Shown: positions 24,829-35,835, counted from the first letter of the stretch. The stretch is 64,000 nt of DNA from Methyloversatilis sp. (GCF_030698125.1 NZ_JAUYNV010000016.1:1-64000); one strand, 5' to 3'. Program-made: numbers and translations. Notes: generated by a model from the letters alone, not told the origin.

Positions 24829-25847
24829 CGCGGCGTGGCGACCTTCTCGATGATCTGCGCGACCAGCGCGTCGGCGATCTGCGCCCGGCGCATTTCGTAC
24901 ACGGGTGTGAAGAACACGCGATGGCCCAGCGTCGACGGCAGGATGGCCTGCACGTCGTCCGGCACCAGATGGGTGCGACCGTCCATCCAGGCCACAACGC
25001 GCGCGGCGCGCAGCAGGGCGCTCATGCCGCGCGGACTGGCGCCGGCCAGGATGAGCTTCTTCATGTCGACGCCATCGATGCGCACGTCGAAGGCGGCCGG
25101 ATTCTGGCTCGCGTCCCACAGATCCATCACATAGCGTTCGAGCGCCTCGCTCGCGCTCACGCTTTGCTGGATCGCCGCCGCCATCGAGTTCAGTGACTGC
25201 CAGTCCAGAACGCCAGGCGCGACGCGATCGATCAGCGCGTCGACGTCGTGGAAGCCGGTTTCGAACACCAGGGCGCGGCGCACGGCCGGGTCACGCGGCG
25301 TTTCCATGCGCAGTTCGAACATGAATCGGTCGCGCGCGGCCGAAGCCAGCTCGAAGGTTTCTTCCTTTTCGACCTTGTTGCGGTCGGCGAACACCGTCAT
25401 GTGCGGAAAGCTGTATTCGCGGTTGAACGCCGACACCGTGCGCTCGGCCATTGCGCGAAGCAGCAGCGACTGTACCTGCGGGCGGGCGCGGTTGATTTCG
25501 TTGAAGAAGAAGGTGGTGAGCCGCTCGCCGTGGCGCAGCAGCGGGCCCGGTTCGATGCGCGGCTTGCCGTCGGCGTCGACGTAGGTGTGATAGACGAGGT
25601 CGTTCGGCATCAGGTCGACCGTGCCTTCGACGCGTTCGAAGTCGCCGCCGATGGCGCGCGCAAAGGCACGCAGCACCGTGGTCTTGCCGACGCCGACATC
25701 GCCTTCGAGCAGCACGTGGCCGCGCGCGAACAGGGCCACGTTGATCAGCCGCACCACGGTGTCCTGGCCGATCACGGCCTTGCGGACTTCGGTTTCGACG
25801 CGCAGTGCGGCGTCGCGCCAGTCCTGCAGGTGTTCTTCTCTGATCAT
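24825..25847 (-). CDS. mxaR: MxaR, MoxR-type AAA+ ATPase, copy 2
   Basis: Counterpart of 5089-6108 (340 aa). Walker A GDVGVGKTT and Walker B FFFNEINRARPQ are identical to copy 1, and the stretch from the P-loop to about residue 190 is almost invariant. Start at ATG 25847 after GGGAGA; an upstream frame to 25973 is unlike the family. First gene of the second operon, in which R-S-A-C-K are joined by 4-nt overlaps and K-L by a 10-nt gap. Divergent from the sensor kinase gene at 26128. Confidence 0.88.
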   Translation of the reverse strand: MIREEHLQDWRDAALRVETEVRKAVIGQDTVVRLINVALFARGHVLLEGDVGVGKTTVLRAFARAIGGDFERVEGTVDLMPNDLVYHTYVDADGKPRIEPGPLLRHGERLTTFFFNEINRARPQVQSLLLRAMAERTVSAFNREYSFPHMTVFADRNKVEKEETFELASAARDRFMFELRMETPRDPAVRRALVFETGFHDVDALIDRVAPGVLDWQSLNSMAAAIQQSVSASEALERYVMDLWDASQNPAAFDVRIDGVDMKKLILAGASPRGMSALLRAARVVAWMDGRTHLVPDDVQAILPSTLGHRVFFTPVYEMRRAQIADALVAQIIEKVATPR

Positions 25848-26115
25848 GCTGTCTCCCGGATGCGGAATCGAAAGTGGAGGCGGGGCGCTGCCCATGCACC
25901 GACAGCGGCGCAGTCTAGGCAGGAGGTGGCGGGCAAGTTGCCCAGCGTGCAGGCAAGGCGTGAGCGCGGCCACCGTGCATTCGACGGCATGGGCGTACCG
26001 ATCTGCGATCCGGTGGCCGGTATCGGCACCACCTTCATCAGCGCCTGGCGGGACGAAGCCGGCGCCGACCGAGGGTCGGTGGGCGCGCGGGCAAGATGCC
26101 CGCGGTGCGTGCGGC

Positions 26116-26121
26116 TAAACT
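26116..26121 (+). promoter_or_regulatory. Candidate -10 box (TAAACT) abutting the sensor kinase start
   Basis: TAAACT ends 6 nt before the ATG at 26128 and there is no Shine-Dalgarno sequence, so the transcript may be leaderless. The 280-bp gap to mxaR otherwise shows no clear dyad. Confidence 0.35.
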
Positions 26122-26127
26122 CCGGTG

Positions 26128-27627
26128 ATGAAGCGTGGCACCAACCTGAAACTGACGCTGATGCTGCGCATCACGCTGCTCGCCGTGGCGATCGGTGCGC
26201 TCGCGTCGGCCGGCCTGATCTGGCGCACGACGACGCGGCTGCAGGCCGAGGCGGTGCGCAACGCCGATCTGGTATCGCGGCTGATCACCGACCAGATGTC
26301 GCGCCAGTTGAGCGGGCTCGAACTGAATATCGGCAAGCCCGACCTCGCGCGCTTCGCCGAATTTTCCGAAGTGACGCGACTGTGCGTGCAGTACTTCGAC
26401 CTCGAAGGTTCGCTGTCCGCCAACAGTTGTCAGCAGCAGGCGCCGCCGGCGCAGGACACTGCGCAGGCACCCGCATGGTTCCGCGAACTGATCCGCTACA
26501 TGTTGAACCGGCGCATCGATCGCGGTGCCGAAACCGTCGTCGACGGCGGCGAAGCGCCCGGCGTGAAGGTGGGGCGGCGTGTGCTGTGGTACCAGCCCTA
26601 TGGCGTCGGCCTGGACGTCGGGCGCGCGCCCGGCCTGAAGATGGGCGAAGTGCTCATCCGCGTCGACGCCGATCGGGAAAGTGCCGCCGTGTGGAACGAA
26701 ATCACGCGTCTGCTGATGTGGGCGGTGCTGGCATTGCTGGCGTTCAATGTGCTGATCTACTTCAGCATCGGCCGCGCGCTGCGCCCGGCGGCGGCGGTGC
26801 TGGACGGTCTGGGCAAGCTCGAGCGCGGCGATCTGGACGCGCGGCTGCCGGCCTTCGAACTGATCGAATTCGACCGCATCGGTTCGGTGTTCAACGCGAT
26901 GGCCGGCAATCTGAAACAGAAGACGCAGGAACAGCAACGGCTGGCGCAGATGCTGCTCACCGTGCAGGAAGGCGAGCGCCGGCGACTGGCGCGCGAACTG
27001 CACGACGAATTCGGACAGAGCCTGGCGTCGATCAGCGCCGAGGCCGCCTGCGTCGTGGACGAAGCCGCGCGGCCGCAACCCGAGCCGACCGCGCTGCGCG
27101 CCAGCGGACAGACCGTATTGCGCACGGTCAGCGGCATGATGGAATCGCTGCACGGCATCCTGCGCGACCTGCGGCCGGTCGGACTCGACGAGTACGGGCT
27201 GATCGCCGGCCTCGACAAGCTGGTGCGCATGTGGGACGCCCAGGCGCGCGGCCGCTGCAGTTACCGGCTCGATGTGAGCGGCGATTTCGCCGACGTGCCG
27301 GATGACATCGCGATCAATCTGTATCGCATCGTGCAGGAATGTCTGACCAATGCGGCCAAGCATTCGGACGCGACTGCGGTCGACGTACAACTGGAACGAC
27401 GCGCGGCGAGCGACGACATCCGCCTGCGCGTGAGCGACGACGGCGTCGTGCGCGGTCCTGACCTGCCGGCGCCGCAAGGAAAATCCGGCGGCTTCGGCCT
27501 GATCGGCGTGAAGGAAAGGGTGATCGCGCTCGGTGGTCGCGTGCAGTGGTCGGCGCGCGAACCGCAGGGGCTGGCGGTCGACATCGTCGTGCCCTGGCAA
27601 CTGACCGATGGGGGAATCGCGGCATGA
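26128..27627 (+). CDS. NarX/UhpB-type sensor histidine kinase
   Basis: Membrane sensor kinase (499 aa). Membrane helices at about 10-33 and 196-214 enclose a periplasmic sensor domain of about 160 residues with two Cys. A HAMP-like linker (214-265) and a HisKA_3 dimerisation domain with the phospho-acceptor His292 in RELHDEFGQSLA follow. The HATPase domain has ECLTNAAKHS and GGFGLIGVKER. It overlaps the response regulator gene by 4 nt. Position beside mxaR copy 2 suggests control of methanol oxidation genes, like other mxa-linked two-component pairs; that is inference, and the signal is unknown. Confidence 0.88.
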   Translation: MKRGTNLKLTLMLRITLLAVAIGALASAGLIWRTTTRLQAEAVRNADLVSRLITDQMSRQLSGLELNIGKPDLARFAEFSEVTRLCVQYFDLEGSLSANSCQQQAPPAQDTAQAPAWFRELIRYMLNRRIDRGAETVVDGGEAPGVKVGRRVLWYQPYGVGLDVGRAPGLKMGEVLIRVDADRESAAVWNEITRLLMWAVLALLAFNVLIYFSIGRALRPAAAVLDGLGKLERGDLDARLPAFELIEFDRIGSVFNAMAGNLKQKTQEQQRLAQMLLTVQEGERRRLARELHDEFGQSLASISAEAACVVDEAARPQPEPTALRASGQTVLRTVSGMMESLHGILRDLRPVGLDEYGLIAGLDKLVRMWDAQARGRCSYRLDVSGDFADVPDDIAINLYRIVQECLTNAAKHSDATAVDVQLERRAASDDIRLRVSDDGVVRGPDLPAPQGKSGGFGLIGVKERVIALGGRVQWSAREPQGLAVDIVVPWQLTDGGIAA

Positions 27628-28271
27628 CGGACACACCGGTCAGCGTGCTCCTGGTCGACGATCACGCGGTGGTGCGCGAAGGCTACCGGCGACTGATCGA
27701 GCGGCATCCTCCGCTGACCATCGCGGCCGAGGCCGGCTCGGGCGAAGAGGCTTACAGGCTCTATGTCGAACTGGCGCCGGACGTGGTGGTGATGGACATC
27801 ACGCTGCCGGGCGCCAGCGGCATCCAGACGCTGCAGCACATCCTGCGGCGCGACCGCGATGCGCGCGTGCTCATCTTCACGATGCACCGCGATGCCACCT
27901 TCGTCGAAAAGGCGCTCGAATCGGGTGCGCTCGGCTACGTCACCAAAAGCTCGCCGCCCGACCTGCTGGTCGAGGCCATCTGCGCGGTGTACCACCGCCG
28001 GCAGACGCTGAGCCCCGACGTGCAGACGGAACTGGCGGCGCTGCGCCGCGCCGGCAGTGGCGCGAAGAACCCGCTGGCCGCGCTGAGCGCCCGCGAATTC
28101 GAAATCCTGCGCATGCTGGTCGCCGCGAAATCACGCGAGGACATCGCCGACACGCTGCACATCAGCGTGAAGACGGTGTTCAACATCCATTACCAGATCA
28201 AGTCCAAGCTCGGCGTGTCGACCGACATCGAGCTGATGCACGCGGCGCGCCAGCTCAAGCTGATCGACTGA
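27624..28271 (+). CDS. NarL/UhpA-family response regulator
   Basis: Response regulator (215 aa). Receiver domain with Asp12/Asp13, phospho-acceptor Asp58 in VVVMDITLPG and Lys108 in YVTKSS. The LuxR-type helix-turn-helix runs about 148-210 (LSAREFEILRML, then ISVKTVFNIHYQIKSKLGV). The ATG overlaps the kinase stop (ATGA), so the pair is translationally coupled. A candidate activator of the adjacent mxa operon; direct evidence is lacking. Confidence 0.9.
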   Translation: MTDTPVSVLLVDDHAVVREGYRRLIERHPPLTIAAEAGSGEEAYRLYVELAPDVVVMDITLPGASGIQTLQHILRRDRDARVLIFTMHRDATFVEKALESGALGYVTKSSPPDLLVEAICAVYHRRQTLSPDVQTELAALRRAGSGAKNPLAALSAREFEILRMLVAAKSREDIADTLHISVKTVFNIHYQIKSKLGVSTDIELMHAARQLKLID

Positions 28272-28327
28272 GCAAGGCCGGACCGGACTTGTTGGCTCGC
28301 GTCGCGATCACGGTCGAAGCTCGATCG

Positions 28328-28611
28328 TTGGGCATCGCTGCGCTCACCCCCACCTACGCCTCATCCGGCCCCATAGTTCGGGGTGTGCGCAGCGACGCCC
28401 AACAAGTTGCGTTCACCCGCCCGACGCATCGTCCAGTCCCGTAGGTTGTGGTGAGCGCAGCGATGCCCGACAAGTGGCATCCATCCAGCCCGACGCACCG
28501 TCTCGAGCTGTAGGTTGGGGTGAGCGCAGCGATGCCCAACAAGATCACGTCCGCCCCGCGCGACGCATCGTCCAGCCCCGTAGGTTGGGGTGAGAGCAGC
28601 GATGCCCAACA
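28328..28611. repeat. Second REP-like array (one direct, four inverted copies)
   Basis: One direct unit at 28328-28358 and four in reverse orientation at about 28373-28405, 28440-28474, 28509-28543 and 28579-28611. The last three have a period of about 69 bp and share spacer sequence around gacgcatcgtccagcc. The element core gtaggttggggtgagcg is the reverse complement of the unit at 15074. It fills the 386-bp gap between the convergent response regulator and uvrA genes, so hairpins here could end both transcripts. Confidence 0.9.
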
Positions 28612-28657
28612 TGCCGCGCTCACCCGCGCAATGAATCGCCTGACGTCACCCGGCCGC

Positions 28658-31507
<2,850 letters not shown>

Positions 31508-31811
31508 CAGCCCGCCCGGTTTCATGCAACCGGCTATGAAAACCTATTTTCCGGGGAAAGGCGAGCACGCCGGGTGGTGGCGCGGGGAATTCGCGGGGAT
31601 GACAAAACAACGGAGACTGGCGCTCGTCGATCCCAAAGCGCGGAATGCGGTGCGACCGCAGCGTCTTGAACCGGTCTGCGGGAGTCGAAGGCGCGGTTCG
31701 GGGCTCTTGTCCCGCCCGCAGCGAAACCGAACCGGCCGGCGCAGCCTTCGTGTGAGCGGCAAATGCCGTGAACGCTGCGCGTCAAACAGGCGCTGTCGGC
31801 ACTCATCGTGC
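31508..31811. other. Gap between uvrA and ParDE without a recognisable gene
   Basis: Open frames here have no start context or family resemblance. It holds the uvrA leader and the region upstream of the ParD operator. I see no clear SOS box (CTGT-N8-ACAG) near the uvrA start. Confidence 0.4.
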
Positions 31812-31830
31812 CATGTCAAACTTTGACATG
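31812..31830. promoter_or_regulatory. Perfect palindrome upstream of parD, likely operator
   Basis: catgtcaaa-c-tttgacatg, a perfect 9-bp inverted repeat about 40 bp upstream of the parD start. The right arm contains TTGACA, a consensus -35 hexamer, so a repressor bound here would block the promoter. ParD-type autoregulation is the family rule. Confidence 0.65.
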
Positions 31831-31870
31831 CCTTGATAAGATGGCTGCTCTTGACCACGAGGCATGAATC

Positions 31871-32137
31871 ATGGGTATGAATGTAAACCTCACCCCTCAA
31901 CTCGAAGAGATGGTGCGGGCAAAGGTGAGCTCTGGCATGTACACGTCAGCTAGCGAAGTCGTCCGGGAAGCCCTCCGTCTGATGGAGGACCAGGACCGTC
32001 TGCGACAGGCGAAGCTGGCAGAACTGCGTCGCGAGGTCCGCGAAGGCCTGGACAGCGGGCCGAGTGAACCCTGGGACGCAGCGATACTGAAAAAGAAGGC
32101 GCGTGGTCGCCAGGCAGCGAAGTCGAGCGCCACGTAG
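31871..32137 (+). CDS. parD: ParD-family antitoxin
   Basis: Ribbon-helix-helix antitoxin (88 aa). MNVNLTPQLEEMVRAKVSSG is followed by YTSASEVVREALRLMEDQD, the ParD/CC2985 pattern, and a lysine/arginine-rich C-terminus that would wrap the toxin. Start taken at ATG 31871; ATG 31877 is equally in frame. The parE GTG follows directly on the TAG stop. Confidence 0.88.
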   Translation: MGMNVNLTPQLEEMVRAKVSSGMYTSASEVVREALRLMEDQDRLRQAKLAELRREVREGLDSGPSEPWDAAILKKKARGRQAAKSSAT

Positions 32138-32428
32138 GTGGCACGCGTCACGCTTCGTCCGATGGCGGAAGCCGATCTTCTCGAAATATGGACCTACATC
32201 GCCGAGCACAGCGTTGCCGAGGCCGATCGCTGGACCGATCGGCTGGACGACAGCCTGAGGCTGTGGGCGACGCAACCTCGCATGGAGCGTGCTCGCGACG
32301 AGTTGTCACCCGGAATCCGAAGCCTTGCGTTCGACCGGTACGTCGTTTTCTTCGAACCGTCACCCGATGGAATCGATGTTGTCCGAGTCCTGCATGGATC
32401 GAGAGACATCGACGAACAGTTCCGATAA
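32138..32428 (+). CDS. parE: ParE/RelE-family toxin
   Basis: RelE/ParE-fold toxin (96 aa): VTLRPMAEADLLEIWTYIAE, then RSLAFDRYVVFFEPSPDGI and VVRVLHGSRDID, the usual ParE end. Start is GTG immediately after the parD stop. ParE toxins typically inhibit gyrase. Complete, so the module is probably functional. Confidence 0.88.
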   Translation: MARVTLRPMAEADLLEIWTYIAEHSVAEADRWTDRLDDSLRLWATQPRMERARDELSPGIRSLAFDRYVVFFEPSPDGIDVVRVLHGSRDIDEQFR

Positions 32429-32627
32429 ACGTCTGGATCGTCCCCCCGGTGAAGGTGACTGGCGTCGAAAGCCGCGCGGCCCTTGTTGGCCGGCACGGCT
32501 TTACCTGCCGCTCGCATTCTGTCGGAAAAATTTACACTTTGCCTGTCTGCAGCAAAGTGGCCAATACTTCGGCCCAAAGACTGACGCGTTTCACGCTTGG
32601 GCCGTCCGCCCCGGTGATGTCGCGGCC

Positions 32628-32717
32628 GTTCCGGAACCCGGCGCCGCGGCGTTGTTCTGCGCCGGCCTGGCTGGTCTCGCACTGGCTCGTCGGCGCAACC
32701 GTTCGAACGCCTCGTAA
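32628..32717 (+). pseudogene. PEP-CTERM sorting-signal remnant
   Basis: The last 29 codons before a TAA read VPEPGAAALFCAGLAGL followed by ALARRRNRSNAS: a complete PEP-CTERM tail (Pro-Glu-Pro, hydrophobic helix, Arg cluster). Upstream in the same frame there is no signal peptide or plausible start; the frame simply runs back through parE. It looks like the 3' stump of a deleted PEP-CTERM gene. The rest of the 32429-32921 gap holds only the hairpin at 32731 and the next gene's promoter. Confidence 0.6.
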
Positions 32718-32730
32718 GCTTTCTCTTTTA

Positions 32731-32766
32731 TTACAGAGTGCAGGGCCGAGCTCAAGCACTCTGTAA
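32731..32766. terminator. Perfect 11-bp inverted repeat after the PEP-CTERM remnant
   Basis: ttacagagtgc (32731-32741) and gcactctgtaa (32756-32766) around a 14-nt loop. It lies 13 bp after the remnant's stop, where the original gene's terminator would be. There is no T-run after it on the plus strand. Confidence 0.45.
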
Positions 32767-32889
32767 CCCCCGGTCGAAAAACCTGACGCCTGATCAGGTT
32801 GCGCTGTGCGCGACCTGGCATGCCGCCCGCCCGCGCCGCGGCCGCGCAGAAAAGCGTCCGGTCGGACGCAGCAGACCCTGCCGGCTTGC

Positions 32890-32895
32890 TAGAAT
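32890..32895 (+). promoter_or_regulatory. Candidate -10 box (TAGAAT) of the MFS gene
   Basis: TAGAATCC 26 nt upstream of the ATG at 32922; same box as at 19723, 37499 and 53911. The -35 is weak. Confidence 0.35.
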
Positions 32896-32921
32896 CCCGG
32901 CTGACCGTTTTCCTGCCTCAC

Positions 32922-34295
32922 ATGACTCCCCCGACAAAAGACCGCATGACCCGCACGGAGCTGCGCGCGGGGGCTGCGCTGGCCTTCATCATTTCCCTGC
33001 GCATGCTGGGGCTGTTCCTCGTGCTGCCCGTGTTCGCGGTGTTCGCGCGCACGCTGCCGGGCGGCGACAACATCTTCTGGGTCGGTCTGGCGTTCGGCAT
33101 GTTCGGCCTGTCGCAGGGCGTGATGCAGATTCCGCTCGGCGCCGCCTCGGACCGCTTCGGCCGCAAGCGCATCATCGTGATCGGCCTGCTGCTGTACGCC
33201 GCCGGCAGCGCGATGGCCGCCTGGGCGCCCGACATCAACTGGATGATCGCCGCCCGCATCCTGCAGGGCAGCGGTGCCATTTCGGCCGCGGCGACCGCGC
33301 TGGTGGCCGATCTGGTGCGCGACGAGCATCGCACCAAGATCATGGCGGTCATCGGCACGTCGATCGGCCTGGTGTTTGCGGGCTCGCTGGTGCTGGCGCC
33401 TGCGCTGTACGGCTGGATCGGCATGGAAGGCATCTTCCTGCTGATCGGCGGCCTGGCGCTCGCCGGCATACCGCTGCTGCTGTTCATCGTGCCGGACCCG
33501 GAACACGCGCCGGTCGCCAAGCCTGCGCCGTTCGCGCGCGTGTTCGGTGACCGCCAGCTGATGCGCCTCAATTTCGGCATGTTCGTCGTGCACATGGTGC
33601 AGATGGCCATGTTCCTGATGGTGCCGCTCGCCCTCGTGCAGGTGATGGACCTGCCGGTCGCCGAGCACTGGACGATCTACTTCCCGATCGTGATCGCCAG
33701 CTTCATCTGCATGATTCCGGCCATCATCTGGGCCGAACGCAAGTCGCGCGTGAAGACCGTTTTCCTTGCGTCCATCGTCACGCTGATCGCCTCGCAGGTG
33801 ATGTTCCTGCTGCATCTCGACCTCGCATGGGTGCTGATCGGCGGCCTGTTCGTGTTTTTCGTGGCGTTCAACCTGCTCGAAGCCACGCTGCCGTCGCTGG
33901 TGTCGCGCATCGCGCCGCCGGACGCCAAGGGCGCGGCGCTGGGCGTGTTCAATACCGCGCAGTCCTTCGGTGCAGCGACCGGCAGCGCGGTCGGCGGTGC
34001 AATCGCGCTGCGCTTCGGCGAAGATGGCGTCTATCTGTTCTGCACCGTGCTGGCGGTCGTGTGGCTGCTGTGGGCGCGCAGCATGAAGCCGCCGCCGGTG
34101 GTCGCGCTGCGCGAGTATGTGATCGGCGACCATGTCGATCTGGACCGCCTGCGTGACCAGATCAACGACCTGCCCGGCCTGCGCGAAGCGCGCATCGAGG
34201 CCGAGCGTCGCATGGCTTTCCTGAAGGTGAATCTGGAACTGTGGGACGAAGACGTCGTGCGCAGGCTGCTCGACCAGCCGGTCGCCGGCACCTGA
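32922..34295 (+). CDS. MFS transporter (YajR-like)
   Basis: Twelve-helix MFS permease (457 aa) with a C-terminal cytoplasmic domain. Loop signature GAASDRFGRKRIIVIGLLLYAAG, and motif C-like GTSIGLVFAGSLVLAP in helix 5. After the last helix about 60 residues remain (LREYVIGDHVDLDRLRDQI, then LREARIEAERRMAFLKV), as in YajR-type exporters. The substrate cannot be predicted. Start ATG 32922; a second ATG at 32946 is possible. A good intrinsic terminator follows. Confidence 0.88.
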   Translation: MTPPTKDRMTRTELRAGAALAFIISLRMLGLFLVLPVFAVFARTLPGGDNIFWVGLAFGMFGLSQGVMQIPLGAASDRFGRKRIIVIGLLLYAAGSAMAAWAPDINWMIAARILQGSGAISAAATALVADLVRDEHRTKIMAVIGTSIGLVFAGSLVLAPALYGWIGMEGIFLLIGGLALAGIPLLLFIVPDPEHAPVAKPAPFARVFGDRQLMRLNFGMFVVHMVQMAMFLMVPLALVQVMDLPVAEHWTIYFPIVIASFICMIPAIIWAERKSRVKTVFLASIVTLIASQVMFLLHLDLAWVLIGGLFVFFVAFNLLEATLPSLVSRIAPPDAKGAALGVFNTAQSFGAATGSAVGGAIALRFGEDGVYLFCTVLAVVWLLWARSMKPPPVVALREYVIGDHVDLDRLRDQINDLPGLREARIEAERRMAFLKVNLELWDEDVVRRLLDQPVAGT

Positions 34296-34337
34296 AATTA
34301 TGCAAAGGGCGTAATCTGCCCGACGTGTAGCAAGATG

Positions 34338-34356
34338 CGGCGCGCAGCGCCGTTTT
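34338..34356 (+). terminator. Intrinsic terminator after the MFS gene
   Basis: cggcgc / gcgccg stem around a 3-nt loop, followed directly by TTTT, 43 nt after the MFS stop. Confidence 0.65.
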
Positions 34357-34368
34357 GATCATGCAGTC

Positions 34369-34391
34369 CGTGGGCCTCGTCGGGGCCCACG
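34369..34391 (+). other. Hairpin in the ssb upstream region
   Basis: cgtgggcc and ggcccacg, 8 bp around a 7-nt loop, ending 25 nt before the ssb start. It could be a leader structure or a second terminator element; there is no T-run. Confidence 0.35.
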
Positions 34392-34416
34392 TTCAAGACA
34401 CTCCGGGGGAGAAATC

Positions 34417-34935
34417 ATGGCTTCTGTCAACAAGGTCATTCTGGTCGGCAATCTCGGGAAAGACCCGGAAACCCGCTACGCGCCGAATGGCGACGCGATC
34501 TGCAACATCACCGTCGCGACGACTGACAGCTGGAAGGACAAGGCGACCGGCGAAAAGAAGGAAATGACCGAGTGGCACCGCGTTGCCTTCTTCGGCCGGC
34601 TGGCCGAAATCGCCGGCCAGTATCTGCGCAAGGGTTCGTCGGTGTACGTCGAAGGCAGCCTGCGCACCCGCAAGTGGCAGGACAAGGACGGCAACGACCG
34701 CTACACGACCGAAATCCGCGCCGACCAGATGCAGATGCTGGGCAGCCGCCAGGGCATGGGCGGCGGCGGTGCCGGCAACGAAGGCTACAGCGGCGGTGCC
34801 GGCGGGGGCGACGATTTCGATCAGTCGCCGCGCCAGGCGCCCGCGGCGCGCGCGCCGCAGAAGCCCGCTCCGCAGTCCGCCCCGGCCAGCAGTTCGGGCG
34901 GCTTTGGCGGCATGGACGACGACATCCCGTTCTGA
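34417..34935 (+). CDS. ssb: Single-stranded DNA-binding protein
   Basis: SSB (172 aa) for replication, recombination and repair. N-terminal OB fold: [19 protein letters not shown], then [19 protein letters not shown] and [22 protein letters not shown] Gly/Pro/Gln-rich linker leads to the C-terminal protein-interaction tip MDDDIPF. Ribosome site GGGGAGA upstream. Full length, followed by an intrinsic terminator. Confidence 0.97.
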   Translation: MASVNKVILVGNLGKDPETRYAPNGDAICNITVATTDSWKDKATGEKKEMTEWHRVAFFGRLAEIAGQYLRKGSSVYVEGSLRTRKWQDKDGNDRYTTEIRADQMQMLGSRQGMGGGGAGNEGYSGGAGGGDDFDQSPRQAPAARAPQKPAPQSAPASSSGGFGGMDDDIPF

Positions 34936-34957
34936 TCCGGCGCGTCTGACGCCCGCG

Positions 34958-34987
34958 ACGGCGCGCCTCAGGGCGCGCCGTTTGTCT
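34958..34987 (+). terminator. Intrinsic terminator after ssb
   Basis: Perfect 10-bp stem acggcgcgcc / ggcgcgccgt (34958-34967, 34972-34981) with a 4-nt loop, followed by a T-rich tract (ttgtctt). It lies 22 nt after the ssb stop. Confidence 0.75.
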
Positions 34988-35125
34988 TCCCGCGGCACGA
35001 TGTGGCGGGTTCAGCCGGCTGGTGAACGACTGGCTGGCGGAAAATCTGCTGCATCGTCGAAACGATTGTCCAACAGGCCGTTGGACAATGCCTGCCCGGG
35101 TACGCAGGAGGCATGTTCAGGGCGC

Positions 35126-35533
35126 TCAATCGGCTTCGTGCCAGTCCAGCCACTGCAAACCCCGTACGCGGGAGAATTCGCGCACATTGCGCGTGACCAG
35201 CGTGGCCTGATGACGCAATACCGTAGCTGCGATCAGCGTATCGTGCGGGCCGATGGGCGTGCCCGTTGCCTCGAGTTCGGTGCGCAGACGGGCTGCCTGG
35301 GCGGCGCACTCGCTATCGAAGGGCAACACCTGCATCGGTCGCAGCAAGGCGGCCAATGCCGCCAGACGGGGAACGGCCGCCAGCGGCGGCAATCGCAAAA
35401 GACCGTAGCGAAGCTCGTATTCCACGATGGCCGGGACGGCAACATCAGCTGGCGACAGCGCTTGCAGACGCAGCACGACCTGAGGATCGCCGCGAAAGTA
35501 GTAACTGATGGTGTTGCTGTCGAGAATCAACAT
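35126..35533 (-). CDS. vapC: VapC-like PIN-domain toxin
   Basis: PIN-domain ribonuclease toxin (135 aa): LILDSNTISYYFRGDP with Asp5, a Glu in IVEYELRYGL, Asp in GPHDTLIAATVL, and the ending LVTRNVREFSRVRGLQWLDW, a typical VapC of the FitB-like group. Start at ATG 35533; a frame to 35560 adds nine residues without support. It lies 23 nt after the RHH antitoxin gene. Confidence 0.88.
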   Translation of the reverse strand: MLILDSNTISYYFRGDPQVVLRLQALSPADVAVPAIVEYELRYGLLRLPPLAAVPRLAALAALLRPMQVLPFDSECAAQAARLRTELEATGTPIGPHDTLIAATVLRHQATLVTRNVREFSRVRGLQWLDWHEAD

Positions 35534-35556
35534 GGCAGGCGATCCAGTTCCCGCAC

Positions 35557-35787
35557 TCAAAAACCCAGGCGCGGCGAGTCAGCCGGCTGGGCGACCGTGC
35601 TTTCCTCGTGCAACGGAAAATCGGGAAAACGCCCGGCTGAATCCAGACAATCCTGCGGCCACTCCTGGGCTGCGTACTTGCGGATGATGTCGGCCACCCA
35701 ACGGCTTTTTGATACACCGTTGGCCTGCGCTGCCTGTTCCACCAACGCCTGCGTGGCATCGTCCAGATACAGCGTGATTTGCGACAT
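35557..35787 (-). CDS. Ribbon-helix-helix antitoxin (CopG-like)
   Basis: Antitoxin (76 aa): MSQITLYLDDATQALVEQAA, then GVSKSRWVADIIRKYAAQEW forms the strand-helix-helix unit, followed by an acidic toxin-binding tail. Ribosome site AGGAG upstream of ATG 35787. First gene of a VapC operon with a palindromic operator at 35820-35835. Confidence 0.87.
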   Translation of the reverse strand: MSQITLYLDDATQALVEQAAQANGVSKSRWVADIIRKYAAQEWPQDCLDSAGRFPDFPLHEESTVAQPADSPRLGF

Positions 35788-35819
35788 GGCGGCGACTCCT
35801 GACGATTGAACAAGGCAAG

Positions 35820-35835
35820 TATATTTTAAAGTATA
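35820..35835 (-). promoter_or_regulatory. AT-rich near-palindrome, promoter/operator of the RHH-VapC operon
   Basis: tatattttaaagtata is a palindrome except for one mismatched pair, in an AT-rich island within GC-rich DNA. On the minus strand it offers TATACT and TAAAAT as -10 candidates 33-48 nt upstream of the start. This fits autoregulation by the RHH antitoxin. Confidence 0.6.

Noticed and set aside
31508-31560. SOS box upstream of uvrA
   Set aside because: No CTGT-N8-ACAG match that I could find near the start.
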